Origin: Bacteroidales bacterium | GTDB taxonomy: Bacteria; Bacteroidota; Bacteroidia; Bacteroidales; Bacteroidaceae | Assembly: GCA_004557285.1 (NCBI GenBank) | Contig: SFEK01000018.1 | Location: 1 to 21,081, forward strand | DNA: 21,081 nt | Reading direction: 5' to 3' | Part shown: one piece after another, positions 14,520 through 21,081 of the stretch | Position numbering within the stretch: position 1 is the stretch's first letter | How the letters are laid out: the number at the start of each line of letters is the position of its first letter | Made by a program: the position numbers and the translations under genes | The notes under the pieces: generated by a model | Seen by the model: only the letters and a program-made list of their open reading frames with translations | Databases searched by the model: none | What the model was told of the DNA's origin: nothing

Positions 14520-17500
14520 TTAAAATGTTACGTTAACGCCTACAACAAACGAGCGGCTCTTGGGATAAGCGGCATAGTCGATGCCAGGGCACATCGGGTT
14601 TTTCTTGCTGCTGGTATCCACTTCGGGGTCATAGCCCTCATATCCTGTGATGCAGAACAGGTTGTAGCCTGTAAAGTAGAGACGTACATTCTCCAGATAA
14701 GCAGCCTTCACCCAGCTCTTGGGCAAGGTATAACCGATGGTGATATTCTGCACACGCAAGAATGAGGCATCCTCCACGGCATAGTCAATCAGCTGCATGG
14801 CAGTAACACCTGCTGGATTATACATGGCCTTGCCTTGGTTCAGCTCGTTGAGTCGTGCCATCACACCTTCCACACCATCGTATGCAGCGATAGTGGTGGA
14901 ACCTGGACGACCGAGGTTAAGACCTGTTGCAGGGTCAATCCATGTATAGCGGTTGTCGAGATTGAAATCGGCCACGAGATTGTATTTGGTGTTCGAGCCT
15001 GAATAGAAGGCATTGGCCAGTTTGGTACCGTTCACGATCTTGTTGCCCAGCGAGTAGTTGAAGAACACATTGAAGTCGAGGTTGCCCCAACGACCATCAA
15101 ATCCGAAACCTCCCGTGGTAGTAGGCACGGTATTGCCAAGACGCTGCTTGATGGGGTCACCGTTTTCATCCACCTGCACCTTGGGAACACCGGGATAGAG
15201 GTTACCACCGAAGATGTCCTTGCTGTTGTCTTTCTTACCGTCAACGAGCGACCAGTTGCCCTTGGCATTAAGCACCAGGTCGCCGGTGTTGGTCACGGGG
15301 TCATACACCGTATAATAACCGTTCATCTTATAGCCCCACAATTCACCCAGGCGGCCGCCGGCCTCTACCTTGAAGTCTTCATACTTGGAGATGGTAGAAC
15401 CACTCCAGCTTGAGCTTTGCCAAGGATTATCAATGTTCAGTTCGTCAATCTTGTTCTTGTTGTATGAAACGTTGAAGTTGAAATTCAGCCCGAAATTCTT
15501 CTTGTCAACAATCACGGCATTGACAGCCAGTTCCACACCACGGTTGGATGTCTTTCCAAAGTTCTGGAACTGATAGTTGTAACCTGTGTTCGAGGGGATG
15601 AGGGTCTGCATGAGCAGGTCTTTGGTGGTATTCCAATAGAAGTCTAACGTACCAGAGATACGACCGTTGAAGAAACCGTAGTCGATACCCAGGTTACGGG
15701 TGATGGTGGTCTCCCATTTCAGTTCAGGATTATAGAGGTATGTGCCATGCTGCAACATCGATTGGCGCTCTTCGTTGAAGAAGGGAGCCTTTGAAGTGTT
15801 TGAAGCCATGGAATATACAGTAGAGAGCAGACCGGAATTGATGCGGTTGTTACCTGCAGTACCGAAGCTGAGGCGGAGCTTCAGATTAGAAAGCCATTTG
15901 CTGCTGCCCTTCATGAACGATTCTTCTGACATGCGCCATGCCAAGGCCAAAGAGGGGAAATAGCCCCAACGGTTGTCTTTGCCAAACTTGCTTGAACCAT
16001 CGGCACGCAGGGTGAATGTGGCAAGATACTTGTCGGCCAGTGTATAGTTGACACGTCCGAAGTAGGAGAGGATGTTCTCCTTGGCTGCAATGCTCACCTC
16101 ATTGGGCAGTGCGGTGCCTGCCGCGGTGTTGGAAAGCACGTCGCTGATGGTAAACGAAACGGGATAGGCCACCGATGTACTGGTGCGGGTGGTCTGGCGA
16201 CTGCTGCTCCACTCCTGACCCACGAGCACATTGATGCGGTCGCGTCCGCCGAAGAGTTTTGAATTATCGTAGGTCACGGTATTGGCATTGCGCCAGTTCT
16301 GCTTGTTCACCTTGGTAAACACAGCCTGTGGCTGACCGTTGAAACCATACTTTGAGTTGGTAGTGGCCTCAGATCCCCACACCTGGTCGGTATTGTTGTA
16401 ATCCCAACGATAGCCAAACTCTGTACGGAAAGTGATGTTCTTGAAGGGTTTCCAGTTCAAGCCCACATTATAGTTCTGCTGGAAACGCTCCTGGTATTTG
16501 TAAGAGTCGGTGATGCGCTCCAATGGATTGCGCTCGATAGAGGCATTGTTTTCCTCGTCATCGTCCGACACTGTGAGCGGATAAACAGGGAAGAATTTCA
16601 CCGTATTGGCCACGATAGAGTTGGCGGCATTGCTTTCGTTGGTATCAGCGCCACCATTAAGACCATCAAGCTTGGTAAAGGCCAGTCGGCTGTTGAAGTC
16701 GAGAGTGAACCATTTGTTGAGCTTGGTATTGAACTTGGCGTTGACATTGTTCTTGGCATAGCCAGAACCCAACATGATGCTCTTCTCGTCGTTGTGAGAG
16801 AAGCCCACGTTGTATTTCATGTCTTTAGTGCCGCCGCTCACGTTGACATTATACTGTTTCTGCAGTCCTGTACGTCCAAAGAGCTCATCCTGGTAATCCG
16901 TGCCTTCCACCGATTTCCAGATGTCAAGGTCGTTGTAGTTGCCATAACCCGTCACTCCACGCTCATACAGGGCGTAGGCAAAGTTGTAGGGATCCATGGT
17001 CTCCACCAGTTTGGTTACTTTTTTCCATCCCAGCGAAGCGTTGAAGTTGACCTGTGTCTTGCCTTCCACACCGCTCTTGGTGGTGATGATGATAACACCA
17101 TTGGCACCACGTGCACCATAAATGGCTGTAGAAGAGGCATCCTTCAGCACATCGATGCTTTGGATTTCAGTGGGTGCAATGTCGCTGATGGAGGAAACAG
17201 GGAAACCGTCAACGATATACAGCGGAGAGTTGTCCTGCGAGAGCGAACCTCCACCACGCACACGAATCTTCACGTCGGCATCGGGAGAGCCTTCGGTAGT
17301 GGTGATGTTCACACCGGCCATCTTGCCGGTCATGGCCTCGCTGACATTCGACACGGGGATGTTGGCTATCTGCTTGGCGTTGACCGAAGCTACAGAACCC
17401 GTAAGGTCTTTCTTCTTCACGGTGCCATAACCGATAACCACCACATCGTTAAGACTTGTCGCCTCGTCTTCCATGACGATGTCAACACTTGTTTTTCCTG

Positions 17501-17759
17501 ACACGTTCACCGTCTTGGTTTTCATACCGATGTAAGAAATCTGCAACGGGTTCTTGCCAGTGAGTTTGAGAGAAAAGTTACCGTCGAGGTCGGTCACCGT
17601 AATGTTTTTGGTTCCCTTTTCTGTGACGGTAGCTCCGATGACAGGCTCACCAGTGGTGTCCTTCACATGTCCTTTGATGGTCTGGGCAGACAATCCACCC
17701 ACCACAAAGGTGAACAGCACAAGCAGTGCAATTCGGAATAATTTCAAATTACCAGACAT
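14520..17759 (-). CDS. susC: SusC/RagA-family TonB-dependent outer-membrane transporter
   Basis: Outer-membrane transporter of 1079 aa that, with SusD, imports oligosaccharides by TonB-driven transport. Residues 1-26 are a signal peptide ending LSAQ. About 27-100 is a carboxypeptidase-regulatory-like domain (IKGHVKDTTGEPVIGATV). The SusC signature SLNDVVVIGYGTVKKKDLTGSV starts at 102. The plug runs to about 235 (IRVRGGGSLSQDNSPLYIVDGFP, LKDASSTAIYGARGANGVI). A large beta-barrel follows, ending in FVVGVNVTF with the terminal Phe of outer-membrane barrels. There is no N-terminal STN domain, so direct signalling to an ECF/anti-sigma pair in the FecA manner is not expected, although an ECF module lies just upstream. 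First gene of the SusC-SusD-glycan-binding operon. Complete, with no missing segment seen. The symbol denotes family membership only. Confidence 0.96.
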   Translation of the reverse strand: MSGNLKLFRIALLVLFTFVVGGLSAQTIKGHVKDTTGEPVIGATVTEKGTKNITVTDLDGNFSLKLTGKNPLQISYIGMKTKTVNVSGKTSVDIVMEDEATSLNDVVVIGYGTVKKKDLTGSVASVNAKQIANIPVSNVSEAMTGKMAGVNITTTEGSPDADVKIRVRGGGSLSQDNSPLYIVDGFPVSSISDIAPTEIQSIDVLKDASSTAIYGARGANGVIIITTKSGVEGKTQVNFNASLGWKKVTKLVETMDPYNFAYALYERGVTGYGNYNDLDIWKSVEGTDYQDELFGRTGLQKQYNVNVSGGTKDMKYNVGFSHNDEKSIMLGSGYAKNNVNAKFNTKLNKWFTLDFNSRLAFTKLDGLNGGADTNESNAANSIVANTVKFFPVYPLTVSDDDEENNASIERNPLERITDSYKYQERFQQNYNVGLNWKPFKNITFRTEFGYRWDYNNTDQVWGSEATTNSKYGFNGQPQAVFTKVNKQNWRNANTVTYDNSKLFGGRDRINVLVGQEWSSSRQTTRTSTSVAYPVSFTISDVLSNTAAGTALPNEVSIAAKENILSYFGRVNYTLADKYLATFTLRADGSSKFGKDNRWGYFPSLALAWRMSEESFMKGSSKWLSNLKLRLSFGTAGNNRINSGLLSTVYSMASNTSKAPFFNEERQSMLQHGTYLYNPELKWETTITRNLGIDYGFFNGRISGTLDFYWNTTKDLLMQTLIPSNTGYNYQFQNFGKTSNRGVELAVNAVIVDKKNFGLNFNFNVSYNKNKIDELNIDNPWQSSSWSGSTISKYEDFKVEAGGRLGELWGYKMNGYYTVYDPVTNTGDLVLNAKGNWSLVDGKKDNSKDIFGGNLYPGVPKVQVDENGDPIKQRLGNTVPTTTGGFGFDGRWGNLDFNVFFNYSLGNKIVNGTKLANAFYSGSNTKYNLVADFNLDNRYTWIDPATGLNLGRPGSTTIAAYDGVEGVMARLNELNQGKAMYNPAGVTAMQLIDYAVEDASFLRVQNITIGYTLPKSWVKAAYLENVRLYFTGYNLFCITGYEGYDPEVDTSSKKNPMCPGIDYAAYPKSRSFVVGVNVTF

Positions 17760-17790
17760 AGATATTATTTGTTTGTTTAAAATAGTTTAC

Positions 17791-17812
17791 TTGAAACTTA
17801 TTAATGTTTCAA
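17791..17812 (-). promoter_or_regulatory. Hairpin at the predicted 5' end of the SusC mRNA
   Basis: TTGAAAC (17791-17797) pairs with GTTTCAA (17806-17812) around an 8-base AT loop. If transcription starts about 7 bases after the -7 box, the hairpin sits at the very start of the message, where it could protect the RNA or act as a regulatory target. Confidence 0.45.
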
Positions 17813-17820
17813 AGATTTTG

Positions 17821-17828
17821 CAAAGATA
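17821..17828 (-). promoter_or_regulatory. Candidate -7 element of the SusC operon promoter
   Basis: On the minus strand the bases read TATCTTTG, a full match to TAnnTTTG. The expected -33 position (about 17848-17851) shows only TTTCC-like bases, so the promoter may depend on an activator, as PUL promoters usually do. The leader would be about 55 bases. Confidence 0.5.
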
Positions 17829-17890
17829 ACAAAATATCAGAAAATAAAGGAAAAAATCAATAATTTTCATTATTTATATAAGCAATATCA

Positions 17891-18036
17891 CCTACATCTC
17901 CACCTTAGCATAACCTCTACACGATCATTCAGCCCAAACTGAACAGTCGTTGAAGCTGACTTCAAACCACATTGATGTAGGCTTCAACAACCATTCGGTC
18001 CAGACTGAACGCAATAGGCAACACCCCACAACAAAT
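17891..18036. repeat. Cluster of short inverted and direct repeats
   Basis: CCTACATC (17891-17898) is the reverse complement of GATGTAGG (17974-17981). GTTGAAGC (17949-17956) is the reverse complement of GCTTCAAC (17981-17988). TTGAAG-CTGA-CTTCAA (17950-17965) is a compact palindrome. A 19-base segment at 17926-17944 recurs at 17992-18010 with 16 of 19 identities, and each copy is itself partly self-complementary (TTC...GAA). Role unknown: binding sites or a small structured RNA are possible. Confidence 0.4.
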
Positions 18037-18065
18037 TGAAGCATTGCCTCTATTTCATTTTCATG

Positions 18066-18935
18066 TCACTTCTTCTTCAAGGCGATGCGTGCCTCTTCAA
18101 GCATTCCCTGGATATAGGGGTCTTCAAACGAATAGAGTTTGATGAGTTCTGCCAATGTCTTCTGACAGGTGGCCCGCTCGTTGTCGGTGAGCAGGTGCTG
18201 GTGTTTCTTGCACAGGTCAACAATCTTGACCACGATGCCGCTGCGCAGCAGGGTGTCATCGGCTGAATTGGCCGATACCATCGAAGCCCGCAGCGTGCCG
18301 AAACGTTTCATGAAGTCAACATCGTTGTTGATTTGCGGCTCACTGTTTCCAAGTCCTGTCACCAAATAGCCTCGGTCGTCGATGATCTGCCCGCTGCCAT
18401 AGGTGATGACACGCTGATTGGACACGCGCGTGGGGTCATTGCCATAGATATGATAGCGCAATATCTTCACCTTGTCAAATTCTTCATACCACACAAGGGC
18501 ATAGGCATGACGCTTGTCGGGATTCTTGCTGTCGCGGAAGAATGACAAGAGATAATTGTGGCTGGCATGGGAACCGAACAAAATCGAATACTGGTTATTG
18601 GTGCCATACGACACTTTCATTTCCGTATTGGTCATGTCGGTCGTGTTTCGGTAGAACCTGTAGGCATCTTTTTCATCAGAGAATGTCTTGATGAATCTCT
18701 CCCCAAGTTTGCCGAAATCACCACTTTTCATCGCTATCTCGTCATACAGGCAATAGGTCGTGGGATTGGCCTCGTTGTCCTCGTAGTGGGTTTTTGTGAG
18801 CAATGTCTTGTCGGCCCTGGCATCCAGTTCGTTGAACAGCTGTTCTATTCTTGATTGCGCCGAAGCAACGACTGTCATCGTTGTGGCAACGAGCAACAGC
18901 CCCACCCGTTTCATGTGATTATTGATCTTGTTCAT
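18066..18935 (-). CDS. Exported protein of unknown function, last gene of the sigma-factor operon
   Basis: Not recognised. A 289-aa protein with a signal peptide (MKRVGLLLVATTMTVVASAQ, residues 8-27) and no membrane segment after it, so probably periplasmic. The mature part starts SRIEQLFNELDARADKTLLTKTHYEDNE, continues with a central mixed region (YGTNNQYSILFGSHASHNYLLSFFRDSKN, KVKILRYHIYGNDP) and ends in a charged, mostly helical segment (LLRSGIVVKIVDLCKKHQHLL...EEARIALKKK). Only two late Cys are present and no enzyme motif is visible. It follows the putative anti-sigma gene by 11 bases, so it may belong to the same envelope-signalling module, for example as a sensor or regulon member; this is inference from context. 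ATG at 18935 is used; ATG at 18914 would give a shorter, more typical signal peptide. Confidence 0.7.
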   Translation of the reverse strand: MNKINNHMKRVGLLLVATTMTVVASAQSRIEQLFNELDARADKTLLTKTHYEDNEANPTTYCLYDEIAMKSGDFGKLGERFIKTFSDEKDAYRFYRNTTDMTNTEMKVSYGTNNQYSILFGSHASHNYLLSFFRDSKNPDKRHAYALVWYEEFDKVKILRYHIYGNDPTRVSNQRVITYGSGQIIDDRGYLVTGLGNSEPQINNDVDFMKRFGTLRASMVSANSADDTLLRSGIVVKIVDLCKKHQHLLTDNERATCQKTLAELIKLYSFEDPYIQGMLEEARIALKKK

Positions 18936-18946
18936 ATACCTTATTT

Positions 18947-19561
18947 TTAATATTGTTCTTCATATTCAACATTACAAATCTCGTTGATTCTAATTTCCTG
19001 ATAGATGGACATGGCTTCCACCAGGCGTTCGGCTTCTTCCATTGCAATAGCCATACTGTCTTCACTGATGCCTGCAGGTGTTGGTGTCGAGGCAAGCAGA
19101 GGCCGAGGAACGGGAAGACCATAGGGCGAACGGCGCAGCTTCTTGGGTTTGCTTTCTGGCAATGGGGCTGTTTCCACATTGCCCTCTCTCACCGTGTCAA
19201 CAGGCGCCAACACCTGTTTTGCCGTATCTTTCGGCATCGCGACAGCCACCTCGTTCACTACACGGTCACCGCCCATGTTCAGCACAAGCACCACAAGGAC
19301 GGCAACAGCGGCTGCAACAGACATCCACGCCCATAGCGGTCGGCGCTTGTTGCGCTGGCTTGTCATGCCCGTTTCGTCAAATCCTTCGTCAAACTGGCGG
19401 AACATTTCACGGTAAGCCATCCAGTCGTCATCAGCCATCCCCTTGGGCTTGTCGGCATCAGAGGCGTGTCGGAACCAACCGGCAAGCGTCACTTCCTCCT
19501 CCACGGTCGTCTTTCCGTCCATAAACCGTTCGAGCAGTTTTTCCCATTCAGCTTTTTTCAT
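18947..19561 (-). CDS. Putative anti-sigma factor, single-pass membrane protein
   Basis: A 204-aa protein with the layout of an ECF anti-sigma factor. The N-terminal cytoplasmic helical part (about 1-72) carries LLERFMDGKTTVEEEVTLAGWF, similar in style to anti-sigma N-termini of Bacteroidetes. One membrane helix follows at about 76-96 (WAWMSVAAAVAVLVVLVLNM), preceded by RNKRR, which places the N-terminus inside. A Pro-rich periplasmic part (about 97-160) and a short acidic helix at the end complete it. No HxxxCxxC zinc motif and no FecR-type domain are seen. Its start codon overlaps the stop of the sigma-factor gene by four bases (ATGA type), so translation of the two is probably coupled, as is usual for sigma/anti-sigma pairs. 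Function is inferred mainly from position and topology. Confidence 0.72.
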   Translation of the reverse strand: MKKAEWEKLLERFMDGKTTVEEEVTLAGWFRHASDADKPKGMADDDWMAYREMFRQFDEGFDETGMTSQRNKRRPLWAWMSVAAAVAVLVVLVLNMGGDRVVNEVAVAMPKDTAKQVLAPVDTVREGNVETAPLPESKPKKLRRSPYGLPVPRPLLASTPTPAGISEDSMAIAMEEAERLVEAMSIYQEIRINEICNVEYEEQY

Positions 19562-20073
19562 TGTCTGTTTCTTCTTTTAATGTCATTGAACAATTTCTTT
19601 CGCGCAGCAGAGAGCATCACGCAGACCGAGGCTTCGCCGATGCCCAGCAGTCGTGCAATCTCCTCGTTGCTACGCATTTCCATCTGGCGCATCCTCAGCA
19701 CCTGCAGTTCTCTTGGTGGCAACTTTTTCATCCGCTGCACAAGCCATCGCTCCTCTTCCTCCAGTTCCATGTTCTCTGACGGACTGGCCCATCGCCCGGC
19801 AGGCTGCCCCACCCCTTTTTCGGCATCAGCAAAAAGGGCATAGCTTCTTTTCTGCCTCCTCGCCATGTCTATGGAGACATTTCGGGCGATGACCAAAGCA
19901 AGTTTGAAGGCATGACTGTCGTCATTCAACTGGTCGTGCAATGCCCACAGGCGCAGCATCACATCGCTGGCTGCATCATCGGCAGCATCAGCCGACGACA
20001 GCATCCGCACGATGGTTGCGCGGACCTTTTTCCGCAGTTGCAAGGCTATTGCTTCAAACTCGCTTTGTGTCAT
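19558..20073 (-). CDS. ECF-type RNA polymerase sigma factor
   Basis: Sigma-70 family extracytoplasmic-function sigma factor of 171 aa, the normal length. Region 2 spans about 8-75 (AADDAASDVMLRLWALHDQL, then ALVIARNVSIDMARRQKR). Region 4 spans about 108-166, with ERWLVQRMKKLPPRELQVLRMRQ and a helix-turn-helix at 135-161 (SNEEIARLLGIGEASVCVMLSAARKKL). It would direct RNA polymerase to a small regulon, probably of envelope genes, when released by the anti-sigma factor encoded by the next gene. It lies 52 bases after the DUF2807 gene and no separate promoter match is seen in that gap, so co-transcription is likely. Whether it acts on the SusC operon downstream is unknown; the SusC promoter has a primary-sigma -7 box instead. 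Confidence 0.92.
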   Translation of the reverse strand: MTQSEFEAIALQLRKKVRATIVRMLSSADAADDAASDVMLRLWALHDQLNDDSHAFKLALVIARNVSIDMARRQKRSYALFADAEKGVGQPAGRWASPSENMELEEEERWLVQRMKKLPPRELQVLRMRQMEMRSNEEIARLLGIGEASVCVMLSAARKKLFNDIKRRNRQ

Positions 20074-20095
20074 TCGTTGAAATTAGGAACTTTTT

Positions 20096-20133
20096 ATGAT
20101 AGATATATTATATATCATGTGACCCTTAGGGTC
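20096..20133 (-). promoter_or_regulatory. Two adjacent inverted repeats at the DUF2807 / sigma-factor junction
   Basis: GACCC-TTA-GGGTC (20121-20133) is a compact hairpin spanning the stop codon of the DUF2807 gene. An AT-rich near-palindrome (ATGATA ... TATCAT, 20096-20118, one mismatch) follows in the 52-base gap before the sigma-factor start. Neither has a U-tract directly after it, so a full terminator is unlikely; they may limit read-through or mark an RNA processing site. Confidence 0.4.
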
Positions 20134-20953
20134 TGGCATTGATGTTTTTTTGAGAAGATGTTCTGTTGTGGATAACAGCACGGCTACCGCTGATGACAAG
20201 ACCGCTCCTGTCAACAGAACCTGTACCTTCAACAGTTGACTGGAAATCTTTCACATTTCCCGAAACCTTAATGTCTCCGGTGCCCGCCACAATACATGCC
20301 AGCACATCACAACCACAGAACATGGCATCAATATCTCCTGTTCCTGCCACAGTCAGTTTCGCATTGCTGCATTGGTCGTCCACCTTGTCAATGTCAATGT
20401 CGCCAGTGCCGGCAACACTGGCTGTCAGCTTTTTCGTCTTGACCTGCTGAACGTCGATGTCTCCTGCACCTGCAATGCTTAAATATAGGTCTTTGGCTGT
20501 CACCTTCTTCAACGACATGTCACCTGAACCTTCGATGCTAAAGTCAAGTCTTCCGGGCGATAAGATGTCGGTCATGGCAATAAAATCCCCCACGCCTTCA
20601 CATCTCACAGTGCTCAGTTGAGGAGCAGTCACATAAACAACGACTTTATTCAAGATCTTGGCTGTGCGGAATGACACTCCACCAATTTCATTCTTCGAGG
20701 TTTCGGCATAAATCAACAGCGTGTTGTCTTTCACCTTCACCTTCACCTTGTCCATGTCACGCTCTTCGGCTACAATCTTCACCGAATGTTTGAAATCTTG
20801 AGTGTAACGAACTGTTACGTTCGACATGATGGTCACGTTGTTGAACGAAGGAACAGGAACTGTCTTCTCCATCATGTTCTTGTTCTTGCATTGGGCACTG
20901 AGTGCCACCACACCTATGGCTAAAGCCAAAACAAACAATAATTTTTTCATCAT
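20126..20953 (-). CDS. Head-GIN-like DUF2807 beta-helix protein, exported
   Basis: Exported protein of 275 aa. Residues 1-20 are a signal peptide (VVALSAQC); the cysteine at 22 is preceded by Gln, so ordinary signal peptidase I cleavage is more likely than lipidation. The rest matches the DUF2807 'head GIN' type: PVPSFNNVTIMSNVTVRY (33-50) and then a regular repeat of the pattern [IV]-[AE]-G-x-G-D-[IMF], at 118, 140, 160, 180, 202, 222 and 241, spaced 19-22 residues as in a beta-helix with one turn per repeat. No enzymatic residues are seen; the molecular role of the family is not established. It lies upstream of the sigma/anti-sigma pair and probably heads that operon, which points to an envelope function. 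Confidence 0.87.
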   Translation of the reverse strand: MMKKLLFVLALAIGVVALSAQCKNKNMMEKTVPVPSFNNVTIMSNVTVRYTQDFKHSVKIVAEERDMDKVKVKVKDNTLLIYAETSKNEIGGVSFRTAKILNKVVVYVTAPQLSTVRCEGVGDFIAMTDILSPGRLDFSIEGSGDMSLKKVTAKDLYLSIAGAGDIDVQQVKTKKLTASVAGTGDIDIDKVDDQCSNAKLTVAGTGDIDAMFCGCDVLACIVAGTGDIKVSGNVKDFQSTVEGTGSVDRSGLVISGSRAVIHNRTSSQKNINARP

Positions 20954-21081
20954 TCATCTCCTTTTATAATTGCTTTATATCTATATTAACGAACGAGATG
21001 GAAAAAATTAATGCCCAACAACAACTTTTTTTGCCAAATACATTGAATTTCTTTAAAAACATCATTAGTGTCCCGTAAAAA
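20954..21081. other. Upstream region of the DUF2807-sigma operon
   Basis: 128 AT-rich bases to the end of the window, with no gene seen. The minus strand reads TGTATTTG at 21042-21035, one base off the TAnnTTTG -7 element, with no convincing -33 partner; this is a weak promoter candidate. An ECF-type autoregulated promoter could be present but its consensus cannot be judged from one copy. Confidence 0.3.

Larger units (their letters stand above)
17760..18065. other. 306-base intergenic region with SusC promoter and repeats
   Basis: No gene is seen. The left third holds the SusC leader hairpin (17791-17812) and candidate promoter (17821-17828), followed by an AT-rich tract. The right part (about 17890-18045) is less AT-rich and carries several short inverted and direct repeats, described separately. 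No clear U-tract terminator for the gene ending at 18066 was found. Confidence 0.75.

Noticed and set aside
16794..17501. 235-codon open frame antisense to the SusC gene
   Set aside because: Opposes the highly conserved plug domain of SusC; no domain or start context supports it.
20410..20620. Repeated short sequence blocks that could be read as a CRISPR-like or tandem DNA repeat
   Set aside because: They are the codons for the recurring G-T/S-G-D-I turns of the DUF2807 beta-helix; the DNA copies are degenerate and spaced as protein repeats.
1..21081. Insertion sequences, tRNA/rRNA genes, CRISPR arrays, att sites or a replication origin
   Set aside because: No transposase or integrase motif, no tRNA or rRNA-like sequence and no regularly spaced repeats were seen on either strand by reading; a covariance-model search was not possible here.

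Overview
The window looks like the chromosome of a Bacteroidales bacterium, most likely a Prevotella/Segatella-type member of the Prevotellaceae. Four things point there: a SusC/SusD pair; Bacteroidetes-type promoters (TAnnTTTG with an upstream TTTG) and no clear Shine-Dalgarno sites; C-terminal tails resembling type IX secretion (T9SS) sorting domains; and fimbrillin-family and DUF5119-type lipoproteins. The genus is an inference from gene content only.

Layout. (1) 1-768, plus strand: the 3' part of an AAA-ATPase-like/PD-(D/E)XK nuclease-like gene, followed by a bidirectional terminator at 818-850. (2) 872-6721, minus strand: a three-gene pectin-degradation operon read as GH28 polygalacturonase, then a GH28-GH105 fusion enzyme, then a PL1-type pectate lyase. 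(3) 6722-7173: a 452-base divergent intergenic region with a good promoter, a perfect palindrome over its -33 element and a structured leader. (4) 7174-10871, plus strand: a compact cassette of a secreted M6-family metalloprotease, a fimbrillin-like lipoprotein and a DUF5119-like lipoprotein. (5) 10875-17759, minus strand: SusC, SusD and a surface glycan-binding lipoprotein of the DUF4957/DUF5123 kind. (6) 17760-18065: SusC promoter region plus a repeat-rich stretch. (7) 18066-20953, minus strand: DUF2807 head-GIN-like protein, ECF sigma factor, putative anti-sigma factor, and an unrecognised exported protein, probably one operon.

Blocks 2 and 5 together form a pectin polysaccharide-utilisation locus (PUL). 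The SusCD-lipoprotein complex would bind and import galacturonan or rhamnogalacturonan oligosaccharides. PL1 cuts polygalacturonate and leaves unsaturated ends, GH105 removes those unsaturated residues, and GH28 hydrolyses the exposed saturated chain. No HTCS or SusR-type regulator, PL9/PL10 lyase or pectin esterase is in the window. The opposite-strand protease/fimbrillin cassette (block 4) splits the PUL and is the most unusual feature. Its leader (7024-7100) contains two hairpins whose sequences can pair in mutually exclusive ways.
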